64,000 nucleotides of DNA, from contig NZ_CP031012.1 in NCBI RefSeq assembly GCF_009497775.1, positions 1,550,001 to 1,614,000 on the forward strand, given 5' to 3'. Source of the stretch: Alcaligenes faecalis (lineage in GTDB: Bacteria > Pseudomonadota > Gammaproteobacteria > Burkholderiales > Burkholderiaceae_B). The position numbers were made by a program, and so were the translations under genes. The notes below the pieces were generated by a model. It made no database searches. It was not told where the DNA came from and was given only the letters and a program-made list of their open reading frames with translations. Positions within the stretch are counted from its first letter, which is position 1. Every line of letters begins with the position of its first letter. Positions 14,311 to 22,766 of this stretch are shown one piece after another.

Positions 14311-14666
14311 TGAGGCAATACGACGCTGATTCGATTTTGTGGAACTGGGCGCGGTGGTGTGGTCAGGGGCCTACTGTGGGGAACATGGCCCCGCACTACG
14401 CCGACGACGATAACGCCGAGAGGGTGGATGTGCGCCAGGCTGAGCAGGTGGACCAACTACACAAGACCCTGCCGCAGCCTGAGCAGATGATCGTTATTGC
14501 CGAGTACCCGCAGCGTAATGGCAGGTTTGAGGGGATGCATGCACAGCAGCGCAGAGAAGCAGCCCAGCGATGGATCAAGAGCGTTACAGGTGTATGGGTC
14601 AGGGAAGTGGAATACAGGCTGTACCTGGGCCTGTTCAGGGATTTGGTGTGGAGGGAGTTGGGATGA
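14310..14666 (+). CDS. Q-like late antitermination protein (putative)
   Basis: 118 residues: ILWNWARWCGQGPTVGNMAP, then VDQLHKTLPQPEQMIVIAEY and RWIKSVTGVWVREVEYRLYL. Position (last early gene, a small ORF away from a terminator and the late genes) and its paralogue in the same place in element 2 (38399-38779) suggest a late regulator of the Q type. Sequence alone does not prove it. Confidence 0.55.
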   Translation: MRQYDADSILWNWARWCGQGPTVGNMAPHYADDDNAERVDVRQAEQVDQLHKTLPQPEQMIVIAEYPQRNGRFEGMHAQQRREAAQRWIKSVTGVWVREVEYRLYLGLFRDLVWRELG

Positions 14667-14929
14667 AGTATGCGAACGAGGTCATTTCTCTTATGGGGGC
14701 GCATCCCGGTCGCCAGTTTCGGATGGCTCAGATTGTCCGGCACGTCACAAAAGCCCAGGCGGTGCCACCCGCTACCCGACAAGCTATCAGGGTAGGAGTG
14801 CGTCGGGTACTTGAAAGCCTGATAGAAAATGGTCAGGTGATTCAGATCAAGGAATCTGAAACATCGTCTCTGTATTTCTGGCACGTAAAACTGATACATG
14901 GAGTTGGTGCAAACTGCTACGCCAACTGA
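14663..14929 (+). CDS. Small winged-helix-like phage protein
   Basis: 88 residues from MKYANEVISLMGAHPGRQFR, with MAQIVRHVTKAQAV, VGVRRVLESLIENGQV and SSLYFWH. The pattern is that of a short winged-helix DNA-binding domain. It is paralogous to 38776-39024 in element 2, again directly after the Q-like gene. It is probably part of late regulation (inference). Confidence 0.6.
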   Translation: MKYANEVISLMGAHPGRQFRMAQIVRHVTKAQAVPPATRQAIRVGVRRVLESLIENGQVIQIKESETSSLYFWHVKLIHGVGANCYAN

Positions 14930-14973
14930 TACATTGGAGGTGGCCTTTTTGCGCCCGTAGGATTTGAAACTGA

Positions 14974-15002
14974 CCCGCCATCGAAAGATCGGCGGGTTTT
15001 TT
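14974..15002 (+). terminator. Intrinsic terminator before the late genes
   Basis: CCCGCC, an eleven-base loop, GGCGGG and then TTTTTT. It lies between the last regulatory gene and terminase, the position of lambda tR', so late expression would require antitermination. Confidence 0.8.
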
Positions 15003-15015
15003 ATTGGATACACAC

Positions 15016-15450
15016 ATGGCCCTGACTCCAAAGCAGGAGGCCTTTGCCCTTGCTTATGTAGAGACGGGCAACGCCTCCGAAGCCTACCGGCGCTCATACA
15101 ACGCCGAAAAGATGAAGCCCGAAGTCATCGCTGTAAAGGCAAGCGAGCTGCTTGCTCACGGTAAGGTATCGGTAAGGGTAAAAGAATTACAAGCTGCCCA
15201 CGCAAAGCGCCATCAACTTACGGTTGATGACCTGCTAAAGGAGCTAGAAGAAGCTCGCGTCACCGCTCTAACAGCCGAGACCGCACAGTCTTCCGCTGCA
15301 GTAGCTGCAACGATGGGCAAAGCCAAGCTGCTGGGCCTGGACAAACAGGTCATAGAGCACACGGGCAAGGACGGCGGGCCTATTCGATTCTCAGCAACGG
15401 ATTTCTCAGATGACCAGCTCGCAGCTATCGCCGCAGGAGGCCGCCGCTGA
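15016..15450 (+). CDS. Terminase small subunit
   Basis: 144 residues, MALTPKQEAFALAYVETGNA with SEAYRRSYNA, the Terminase_2-type helix-turn-helix N-terminus that recognises phage DNA. The remainder is helical (LTVDDLLKELEEARVTALTA). ATG 15016 is chosen over a TTG twelve bases upstream. The 3' end overlaps the large subunit by 41 bases. Confidence 0.88.
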   Translation: MALTPKQEAFALAYVETGNASEAYRRSYNAEKMKPEVIAVKASELLAHGKVSVRVKELQAAHAKRHQLTVDDLLKELEEARVTALTAETAQSSAAVAATMGKAKLLGLDKQVIEHTGKDGGPIRFSATDFSDDQLAAIAAGGRR

Positions 15451-16849
15451 GCTGTTGCGACGCCGTAGAGGTCGAGAAGGCCTTATCGCGTTCACTGAGT
15501 ACACATTCCCAGGCTACCGTCCAGCACCTCACCATCATCTGATTGCAGAGGCGCTTGAGCGGGTTGAGCGGGGAGAGTGCAAGCGATTGATGATTTGCAT
15601 GCCGCCACGGCATGGTAAGTCGGAGCTGGCGTCTCGTCGTTTTCCCTCCTATTTCATTGGTCGGAACCCAGCCAAGCAGATTATTGCTGCCAGCTACAAC
15701 GGTGATCTGGCTGGCGACTTTGGGCGGGAAGTGCGAAATATCGTTGCTGAGCCAGAGTTCAATGCTCTGTTCCAGGTGCAATTGGCATCTGACTCGAAAG
15801 CGGCGAATCGTTGGCACACAAGCGGTGGCGGTATGTATGTCGCTGCTGGTGTTGGAACAGCTATTACTGGGCGCGGCGCTCATATCCTGCTGATTGATGA
15901 CCCGTTCAAGGACAGGGAAGAGGCAGATAGCGAGAGACGCAGGCAGCGCGTGTGGGATTGGTATACCAGCACAGCCTATACCCGGCTCATGCCTGGCGGT
16001 GCCATTGTCCTGATTAACACTCGCTGGCATGAGGACGACCTGTCCGGTCGGTTGCTGGCTCAGCAGGAGCACGGTGGCGACCAGTGGGAGGTGCTAAGCC
16101 TCCCAGCAATTGACGAGCGTGGACATGCGTTGTGGGAAGCGGACTATCCGCTTACTCGCCTGCTGGAGATTAAGGCGGTTCTGCCCGAGCGTGATTGGAA
16201 TGCCCTGTATCAGCAGAACCCGACTCCAGATGATGGCACTTACTTCCGGCGCGACTGGTTTAAGACCTGGGATCGGCTGCCAGCGGCCCTAAACCTGTAC
16301 GGCACCAGCGACTACGCAGTAACGGCAGACGGTGGTGACTGGACGGTGCATCGGGTCTGGGGTGTAGACGAACGAGGCGACATATACCGGGTAGCAGGTT
16401 GGAGAGGCCAGACAGCCTCCGACGAGTGGATAGAGCGAAAGATTGATCTGATGCTCAAGTACCGGCCGCTGGCATGGTTTGGTGAAGCCGGTGTTATCCA
16501 GAAGTCGATTGAGCCAATGCTCACTAGGCGGATGAGGGAGCGCAATTGCTACTCACGGCTTGAGTGGCTGCCCAGCATAAGCGATAAGCCAACCAGAGCA
16601 CGCGGCATTCAGGCCCGTCTATCTATGGGCGGAGTCTGGTTCGAGCCAAATGCAGAAATAGACGAATTCTTAAAGTTCCCCGGCGGCGCACACGATGACG
16701 AAGTGGACGTTGCGGGGATGATTGGGCGCGCCCTTGATGAGGCGCATCCTGCCGTAGTGCCAGTACGCCGCTCCAGTTCCCGCCAGGATAGCTGGGACGA
16801 TGCTTTTAACGACTCTGATAGCGACGAAGAATCATGGAAAGTGAAGTGA
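15410..16849 (+). CDS. Terminase large subunit
   Basis: 479 residues. ATPase domain with Walker A MPPRHGKSELASRRFP and Walker B HILLIDDPFKDREEAD. Then comes the C-term RNase-H-like nuclease, with Asp in YGTSDYAVTADGGD, FGEAGVIQKSIEP and the final acidic GGAHDDEVDVAG. It cuts and packages DNA into the prohead through the portal. Its length is normal for the family and it appears intact. Confidence 0.93.
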   Translation: MTSSQLSPQEAAAELLRRRRGREGLIAFTEYTFPGYRPAPHHHLIAEALERVERGECKRLMICMPPRHGKSELASRRFPSYFIGRNPAKQIIAASYNGDLAGDFGREVRNIVAEPEFNALFQVQLASDSKAANRWHTSGGGMYVAAGVGTAITGRGAHILLIDDPFKDREEADSERRRQRVWDWYTSTAYTRLMPGGAIVLINTRWHEDDLSGRLLAQQEHGGDQWEVLSLPAIDERGHALWEADYPLTRLLEIKAVLPERDWNALYQQNPTPDDGTYFRRDWFKTWDRLPAALNLYGTSDYAVTADGGDWTVHRVWGVDERGDIYRVAGWRGQTASDEWIERKIDLMLKYRPLAWFGEAGVIQKSIEPMLTRRMRERNCYSRLEWLPSISDKPTRARGIQARLSMGGVWFEPNAEIDEFLKFPGGAHDDEVDVAGMIGRALDEAHPAVVPVRRSSSRQDSWDDAFNDSDSDEESWKVK

Positions 16850-18699
16850 TTGCCGACAACGAACACTCGCAGCTTGTGGCGTGGTTCGAGGAGGCCGAAT
16901 CCGCCACTGATGCCGCACGCCGCTTCTCGGAGCGCGATCGCGAGTATTACGACAATCAGCAGTGGACGAAGGCTGAGCTTGAAACACTGCGCAAGCGCGG
17001 CCAACCGGCCCTGACGATCAACTACATCCAGCGCAAGGTGGATTTCCTGCGTGGTCTTGAGCGTCGAATGCGTTCAGACCCAAAGGCTTTCCCGCGCACC
17101 CCTCAAGAAGAGCAACTGGCTGATGCTGCTACGGACGCGTTGCGCTTCGTCGCAGATCAGAACAATTTTGACGAGGTACGCAGTCGGGTATACGAGAATT
17201 TGCTTATCGAAGGATACGGTGGCGCAGACGTTGTTGTGGTTGAGCGACCAGACGGTCAGATCGATGTAGCAATCACCTATGTGCCATGGGATCGGATCAT
17301 TTATGACCCCCATAGCCGTGAGCCAGACTTCTCTGACGCTCGCTATGTAGGCATCGTTATCTGGATGGACAGAAGCGAGGCGCTGGCAAGGTGGCCTGAT
17401 GCACAAGAGATTATTGAGGCGACCCTACAAGCCGCCTCAAGCTCCGACACTTTCGATGATCGACCCAAGAATGCGATGTGGTCAGACAATCGACGCACTC
17501 GTATTCGCGTGGTCCAGATGCAGTATGTGGATTCTGAGGGTGTCAACACAATCTGCACGTTTACACGTGGTGGCATGCTGGATGAGCCGCAGGAATCGCC
17601 TTACCTAGATGAGTATGGGATGCCTGCCAGAACGCTCATTCTGCGCAGCTCTTACATAGACCGGGAGAACAACCGATACGGCCATGTGCGCAGCATGATC
17701 AGCATGCAGGACGAGATCAATAAGCGACGCAGCAAGGCACTTCATCTTGTGTCTGTGCGTCAGACGTACGGCAATCGTCGTGCAATCGCTGATAAAGACC
17801 AGGCGCGCCGTGAGCTGGCCAAGCCGGACGGTCACATTGAAATCAATGAGGCTGCCGAGTTTGGTAAAGACTTTGGGATATTGCCTACCGGCGATATGGC
17901 CGCTGCACAAATGCAACTCCTGCAGCACGTGACTGGAGAAATGCAGGCGGCAGGGCCAAACGCGGCGATGGCGGGGAAAGACCCTCGTCAACAGTCAGGC
18001 AGGGCCATCCAAGCCCAGCAACAGGGCGGCAGCATCGAAATGGAGCCATCCACCGATGACCTTCGGCAGTGGACGCGCTCAGTGTTTGAAGCTGTTTGGA
18101 TGCGGGTTCGTCAGTTCTGGACTGAAGAGCGCTGGATTCGCGTCACCGATGATGAGCGAAACCTGAAATGGGTGGGCCTCAACAAGAAAGTAACCCTTGG
18201 AGATAAGCTGCAGGAAATGCCGCCAGAGCAGGCCCAGCAAGCGGCCGCTCAGATGGGTGTGCAGCCAGGTGACCCGCGCTTGCAGGAAGTTGTTGAGATC
18301 GATAACGAGATCAGTGGCCTTCATGTAGATATTGTCATTGAGGAAGGGCCAGATGTTGCCACGATTCAATCTGAGCAGTTTCAGGTGTTGGCTGACTTGG
18401 CCCAGTCCGGAATGCCGATCCCGCCAGAGGTCATTATTCAGGCAAGCAGCTTGCGGAATAAAGATCAGTTGCTTGAGAAAATCGAACAGGCACAGCAGGC
18501 CCAGGCAGAAGCGGCGCAGCAACAAGCGCAGTTCGCCCAGGCCAAGGCAGAGGCAGATATTCGGAAAACTCAGGCTGATGCATCGAAATCCGAGGCAGAC
18601 GCCGCAAGAAGCGGCGCAGATGCACAGCGGACTACTGTAGAAACACAACTGACGGTAGCGCAGGTAGCGACACCACAAAATATATTGATGGGGGTTTGA
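16834..18699 (+). CDS. P22-type portal protein
   Basis: 621 residues. Typical P22-family portal pattern: RDREYYDNQQWTKAELETLR, RGQPALTINYIQRKVDFLRG, YVPWDRIIYDPHSREPDFSD and AMAGKDPRQQSGRAIQAQQQ. The C-terminal 100 residues are a Gln/Ala-rich coiled coil (QAQAEAAQQQAQFAQAKAEA), corresponding to the barrel of podovirus portals. It forms the dodecameric DNA entry ring. Overlaps the terminase by 16 bases. Confidence 0.9.
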   Translation: MESEVIADNEHSQLVAWFEEAESATDAARRFSERDREYYDNQQWTKAELETLRKRGQPALTINYIQRKVDFLRGLERRMRSDPKAFPRTPQEEQLADAATDALRFVADQNNFDEVRSRVYENLLIEGYGGADVVVVERPDGQIDVAITYVPWDRIIYDPHSREPDFSDARYVGIVIWMDRSEALARWPDAQEIIEATLQAASSSDTFDDRPKNAMWSDNRRTRIRVVQMQYVDSEGVNTICTFTRGGMLDEPQESPYLDEYGMPARTLILRSSYIDRENNRYGHVRSMISMQDEINKRRSKALHLVSVRQTYGNRRAIADKDQARRELAKPDGHIEINEAAEFGKDFGILPTGDMAAAQMQLLQHVTGEMQAAGPNAAMAGKDPRQQSGRAIQAQQQGGSIEMEPSTDDLRQWTRSVFEAVWMRVRQFWTEERWIRVTDDERNLKWVGLNKKVTLGDKLQEMPPEQAQQAAAQMGVQPGDPRLQEVVEIDNEISGLHVDIVIEEGPDVATIQSEQFQVLADLAQSGMPIPPEVIIQASSLRNKDQLLEKIEQAQQAQAEAAQQQAQFAQAKAEADIRKTQADASKSEADAARSGADAQRTTVETQLTVAQVATPQNILMGV

Positions 18700-18700
18700 G

Positions 18701-19135
18701 ATGGCGGATGAATCTATTGCGCTGCCGTTCCCAGGCGGGCGGCTGAAGCTGGTTGATCTTGGGGATGGGACGTATGGGCTTGCCATTGGCAGCCCTGGCG
18801 GTGGGGCCACAGGCGGCCTGACAAACACTGAGCTGCGAGCTGCGCCGCTGGAAGTTCACCCAGGGTTCGCTACTGGCGGAAATATTTCGGTCAGCACGGC
18901 AGCGAATGGCACGGACTTTGTAGTGTTTACTGCCCGTGCTTGTGCCCAGTTAACGGTTATTAATGACAGCGATGTCGTATTTGAGGTGCGCCAAGGTGGT
19001 GCTGGTGTGGCTTGCCCAGTGCTGTCCCAGTCGAGCTTTACCTTCTTTGGTATATCCAACGCTAATCAGTTGTCAGTACGTCGCAAAGACACTGGCACTG
19101 ACCCGCTTAACGTGTACGCACGCTGGGAGAGTTGA
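18701..19135 (+). CDS. Structural protein, beta-rich (putative)
   Basis: 144 residues, MADESIALPFPGGRLKLVDL onward; Gly/Thr-rich and beta-predicted in the second half (ARACAQLTVINDSDVVFEVR). It lies directly behind portal with one base gap. Size and composition fit a small head decoration or accessory protein, but no family is recognised. Confidence 0.55.
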   Translation: MADESIALPFPGGRLKLVDLGDGTYGLAIGSPGGGATGGLTNTELRAAPLEVHPGFATGGNISVSTAANGTDFVVFTARACAQLTVINDSDVVFEVRQGGAGVACPVLSQSSFTFFGISNANQLSVRRKDTGTDPLNVYARWES

Positions 19136-19136
19136 C

Positions 19137-19922
19137 ATGCGGATGACGCCACGAGTAGCTGGCGCATTTGGGCGTGTGGGCTTTCGGGCGACAAGTCCCC
19201 GCATAGCGTGGCGCAAGGATGTACCAGGAGAAGATGATTTCCTTTTTCATGGGCACATAGGCGAACAGACCTACAAGTTCAAAGCGAAATACGCCGGGTT
19301 TCTGGCGATTGGATTCTTTGGGCGTGACCGTGGGGTTTCTGGGCACTCCTGGAAGATGGAGGCAACCTATAACGGGCGGCCAATGAGAGTAATGGCCCCG
19401 ACGTATGTTGGTTCCGACCGGGGGATTCCCGGCTTTGCATACGTGCTGGATGCCGTTGCTGGAGAGGAAGTAGAGGTTGCGTTCTCGGTGGTAAGCGGAG
19501 AAATGCATACCGGTGCGCTGAAGGTCATGAACCCGCTTAAGTATGTGCCAGTTGATCGTGAGCCTGCCTCTTCGTGGTCGGGCAACGGCGGATCTGGTGG
19601 CGGCATGTCAGTCAGCCCGCAAAACGAGGGTGTCGAGCAGGTCCTTATTGTTGGTGGCTACGGTGGAATCCGGACGCCGATCACATTCTCCAACAGTCAG
19701 TACAACCCCCGAGACAAAGACGCTGAATGGATTGCCACCCGCGTGGAGTTTGTGGTGGATAGCACGGTGGTCGCGGGGTCAAAGACATCCGTGGCGTTCG
19801 CTTACTTCCAGACTCAGGCGACGCCTTGCAACATCACGCAGAACTGCAACAACTTCTCCATGGAGCCCGGCTACGGTCTGGCGATGTTTCGCGCTAAGGA
19901 CATGGGGCTGACGCCTCCATAG
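19137..19922 (+). CDS. Putative head or virion protein
   Basis: 261 residues from MRMTPRVAGAFGRVGFRATS. The middle part is beta-rich (KFKAKYAGFLAIGFFGRDRG), with a Gly-rich linker SGNGGSGGGMS and a C-terminal domain with three cysteines. Not recognised. It lies between portal and scaffold, where P22-like phages carry accessory head genes. A terminator follows it. Confidence 0.5.
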   Translation: MRMTPRVAGAFGRVGFRATSPRIAWRKDVPGEDDFLFHGHIGEQTYKFKAKYAGFLAIGFFGRDRGVSGHSWKMEATYNGRPMRVMAPTYVGSDRGIPGFAYVLDAVAGEEVEVAFSVVSGEMHTGALKVMNPLKYVPVDREPASSWSGNGGSGGGMSVSPQNEGVEQVLIVGGYGGIRTPITFSNSQYNPRDKDAEWIATRVEFVVDSTVVAGSKTSVAFAYFQTQATPCNITQNCNNFSMEPGYGLAMFRAKDMGLTPP

Positions 19923-19946
19923 AAGAATTCCACTGATTAATAGTCG

Positions 19947-19970
19947 GCCACGCACTGCGTGGCTTTTTTT
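19947..19970 (+). terminator. Intrinsic terminator within the head operon
   Basis: GCCACGC-ACT-GCGTGGC directly followed by seven T residues, between the gene ending at 19922 and the scaffold gene. Its position inside a late operon implies readthrough or antitermination. Confidence 0.8.
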
Positions 19971-20040
19971 ATGTGCCGCCGCCGGGCTTTCGGGCGTGAT
20001 TTGCCGCCGCCGGGCAGATATCGGGCGTTTGGAGAGCAAT

Positions 20041-20805
20041 GTGAGCAACTTGGAAGACGTTTTGAGTGACAACGCCGATGACCTCTTGAACGAGCAGGCT
20101 GCACAGGCTGATCAGGATCAACTGAATAGCTCTGCTGCTGCCGCTGATGACCAGGGAGATCATACGGAACAGTCAACGGGCGAAAAAGCGGCTGGTACGG
20201 AAGAGACGCCGGATGAGTCGAAAAAAAAGGATGTGCCGCCGACATCTGAAACTGAACACCACGTTCCCCGCAAAGCTTTAGAGGATGAGCGCCGAAAGCG
20301 TCAGCAGTTGGAGCAGGAGTTACTGCAGGCTCGTCAGGCTCGACCCGAACAAGCACGCCAGCAACACGAGCAGCAAGAGCAATTGCCGCCAGAAGTCATC
20401 ATGCAGCAGCAACTCTTTAATGAGCGGCTGAATATGTCGGAAATGGTTCTCCGGCAGCAGCATGATGACGTTGATGCCGTGATTGAGCGGTTCCAGCAAG
20501 AAGTTCAGAAAAATCCAGCCTTGGGCATGCAGCTCCAGTCCCAGGCCCACCCTTATCAGTGGGCTTATGACTATGCCAAACGCGCCATGGTGATGGATGA
20601 AATCGGAAGCGACCCAGAGGCTTATAAAACACGCCTTCGAGAGCAACTGATGGCAGAGCTCCAACAGCAGCCGGCTGCAGACAGCGCCACAACTCAGGCT
20701 GAGAAGCCAAATATCCCGAAATCCCTGGCTAACGCCCGATCCTCCGCAGCGCGTTCAGCGCCAGCATGGACAGGGCCTACGCCGCTTGACGATATTGTTA
20801 AATAA
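20041..20805 (+). CDS. Scaffolding protein (putative)
   Basis: 254 residues from a GTG at 20041 with GGAGAG just upstream. Very acidic N-terminus (SNLEDVLSDNADDLLNEQAA), a central long Gln/Arg helix (KRQQLEQELLQARQARPEQA) and a helical C-terminus. This composition and the position directly before the capsid gene are those of internal scaffolding proteins, which guide capsid assembly and leave the prohead. Confidence 0.75.
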   Translation: MSNLEDVLSDNADDLLNEQAAQADQDQLNSSAAAADDQGDHTEQSTGEKAAGTEETPDESKKKDVPPTSETEHHVPRKALEDERRKRQQLEQELLQARQARPEQARQQHEQQEQLPPEVIMQQQLFNERLNMSEMVLRQQHDDVDAVIERFQQEVQKNPALGMQLQSQAHPYQWAYDYAKRAMVMDEIGSDPEAYKTRLREQLMAELQQQPAADSATTQAEKPNIPKSLANARSSAARSAPAWTGPTPLDDIVK

Positions 20806-20819
20806 TCAAGAGGTAAATC

Positions 20820-21905
20820 ATGGCTGAAACAATCGCAACCCCAGGCTTAACGCCTCAACAGTGGGATGACAAGTTCTTCCGCGAATATGTGCGCTCCAAC
20901 CGTTTCAAGCGGTACATGGGCACCAGCGAAAACTCCATCATTCAACTCAAAGAAGACCTGACCCGCAAAAAAGGCGATAAGGTCACCTTCGCTAACGTCC
21001 GCAAGCTGCGCGGCCCAGGTGTAACTGGCCGCTCCATGCTGGAAGGCAACGAAGAAGAGCTGGATAGCCGCTCCATGGCAGTGCAGGTTGATACTGTGCG
21101 TAACGCTGTGGTGGTGACTGACCACGATGAGCAGCTTTCTGCGATTGGCCTGCGTGATGCTGGCCGCTCCGCTCTGAAAGACTGGGCTCTGGACAAGATG
21201 CGCAACGACATTATCGACGCCCTGCGATCGATTAATGGCGTGTCTTACGGCACCGCTACTGAGGCGCAGAAGGACGCATGGCTGACGGATAATGCCGACC
21301 GCGTTCTGTTTGGCAATGCCCGCAGCAACAACGCCGCCAATGATCACTCTGCCGCCCTGGCATTGATCAGCAACACCACTGGCAAGCTGACTGCCGCCAC
21401 TGTCTCGCTGGCAAAGCGCATGGCCCAGACTGCTGATCCGGCTATTCGCCCGGTCCGCCTGAACGAAGATGAAGAGTGGTTCGTCATGTTCGCTCATCCT
21501 CTGGCCTTCCGCGACCTGTCACAAGACCCTGTCATGCAACAGGCAAACCGTGATGCTCGGCCACGCGCTGTGATGGATAACCCCATCTTTACCGGCGGCT
21601 CTTTGGTTTGGGATGGCGTCATCATCCGTGAAATCCCGGAAATCCCAAGCATTGCTGGTGTTGGTGATTCTGGCATTGACGTTGCCACGTCCTTCCTGTG
21701 CGGCGCACAAGCAGTCGGCCTGGCATGGGCCAGCCGCCTGAAGTCTACGACCAACGTGCGTGACTACGGCTTCCGTAAAGGTGTCGGCGTGCAAGAAATG
21801 CGCGGTATCGAAAAGCTGCTGTTTGGTAAAGGCAATGGTGATCTCGATGACCTGGTCCAGCATGGTGTCGTGACTGTTTACACGGCCGGGGTTGCCGACC
21901 TGTAA
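20820..21905 (+). CDS. Major capsid protein, N4-gp56 family
   Basis: 361 residues with the family pattern QQWDDKFFREYVRSNRFKRY, LKEDLTRKKGDKVTFANVRK, GRSALKDWALDKMRND and MSFxHPLAFRDL-like EEWFVMFAHPLAFRDLSQDP. This HK97-fold capsid family is found in N4-like and many P22-like podoviruses. Good ribosome binding site (AAGAGGTAAATC). Intact. Confidence 0.9.
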   Translation: MAETIATPGLTPQQWDDKFFREYVRSNRFKRYMGTSENSIIQLKEDLTRKKGDKVTFANVRKLRGPGVTGRSMLEGNEEELDSRSMAVQVDTVRNAVVVTDHDEQLSAIGLRDAGRSALKDWALDKMRNDIIDALRSINGVSYGTATEAQKDAWLTDNADRVLFGNARSNNAANDHSAALALISNTTGKLTAATVSLAKRMAQTADPAIRPVRLNEDEEWFVMFAHPLAFRDLSQDPVMQQANRDARPRAVMDNPIFTGGSLVWDGVIIREIPEIPSIAGVGDSGIDVATSFLCGAQAVGLAWASRLKSTTNVRDYGFRKGVGVQEMRGIEKLLFGKGNGDLDDLVQHGVVTVYTAGVADL

Positions 21906-21949
21906 GCGGTTGGGGCGGCCTCCTTGGTCGCCCCTTTCTTGGAGTAGTC

Positions 21950-22279
21950 ATGAAGATCACTTTCATAGGCGACCCGCGCTCACCAGGGGATCGCGACACC
22001 ATCGAAATCTTTGGTTTGGTACTGAAGCTTAACGAGCCTCAAGAGGTGTCTGCCGATGTTGCCAATCGGTTGCGTGGACATAGCCATTTCTCTGTAGAGG
22101 CTGAAGATGAAACTGGAAGACTTAGCGGTCAGAGTGCTGGAGAAGCTGGGAGTTCTGGCAGCGGGGGAGACGGCGGAAGCGGCAGACCTGAAGAAAGCCC
22201 AGGAAAAACTGGTGGCAGCGCACGCCGCGGTCGTAGCCAGAAGCCTAAATCGGTGGACGACGCACAATCTGCCAGTTGA
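21950..22279 (+). CDS. Small protein with low-complexity tail overlapping the next gene
   Basis: 109 residues. The first ~55 (MKITFIGDPRSPGDRDTIEI to the NRLRGHSHFS region) look like a compact beta-rich phage domain. The rest is Gly/Ser/Arg-rich (EAGSSGSGGDGGSGRPEESP) and is encoded in a different frame of the gene starting at 22107, with a 173-base overlap. The tail composition may be a by-product of overprinting. It has GGAG upstream. Role unknown. Confidence 0.55.
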   Translation: MKITFIGDPRSPGDRDTIEIFGLVLKLNEPQEVSADVANRLRGHSHFSVEAEDETGRLSGQSAGEAGSSGSGGDGGSGRPEESPGKTGGSARRGRSQKPKSVDDAQSAS

Positions 22280-22436
22280 GGTTCACGAACCCTATGTCTC
22301 CCTGGCTGCTGTGCTTGTGGCGCCCGACTATGGGCGCACGCCAGGCGGTGATTGGTGGATTTGGGGAATGTCTGAGATTGCTACCGCAGCATCGACACGC
22401 ATATCTCAAGGGGCTATTCCAGCGGAGTACTTTTGA
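22107..22436 (+). CDS. Head-completion protein, P22 gp4-like (putative)
   Basis: 109 residues: MKLEDLAVRVLEKLGVLAAG, a helix pair with AAGETAEAADLKKAQEKLVA, then VSLAAVLVAPDYGRTPGGDW. The layout (LxxxLGVLAAGE and a later VAPDYG) resembles the gp4 tail-accessory/head-completion family that sits under the portal. It begins inside the previous gene and its stop overlaps the next start. Similarity to P22 gp4 is by pattern and context only. Confidence 0.55.
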   Translation: MKLEDLAVRVLEKLGVLAAGETAEAADLKKAQEKLVAAHAAVVARSLNRWTTHNLPVEVHEPYVSLAAVLVAPDYGRTPGGDWWIWGMSEIATAASTRISQGAIPAEYF

Positions 22437-22765
22437 TGCAAATCGATATTGTCCTTGGCGATTTGGCGCGCCGTGACGCTCAAGTGGTCGCTGGTGATGA
22501 CATTAAGGTCGGACTTACCGCTTACTCCCCGGCGTCTCCAGACTCAATCCCGCTTGAGGGAACGCTAAAGCTGATTCTATTCAAGGGCGCATACGACGCG
22601 GCCAGCGTTGACGGTGTTGGCGACCACCCTGCAATTTTTACGATCCCAGGCTCAACAACGCGGAATAAAGTGGGTCGCTGGCATTGGCGGATTGAGCAGA
22701 CGATAGGCGCATCGAGGGCGACACTGGTAATGGGCGTTCTTGTAATTGTGAACCCAGGACATTGA
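22436..22765 (+). CDS. Phage structural/connector protein
   Basis: 109 residues from ATG 22436 (TGATG overlap with the previous stop). Beta-rich: MQIDIVLGDLARRDAQVVAG, ValGlyLeuThr-type strands and GTLKLILFKGAYDAASVDGV. No family recognised. Between gp4-like and gp10-like genes, so probably part of the head-tail connector. Confidence 0.55.
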   Translation: MQIDIVLGDLARRDAQVVAGDDIKVGLTAYSPASPDSIPLEGTLKLILFKGAYDAASVDGVGDHPAIFTIPGSTTRNKVGRWHWRIEQTIGASRATLVMGVLVIVNPGH

Positions 22766-22766
22766 T

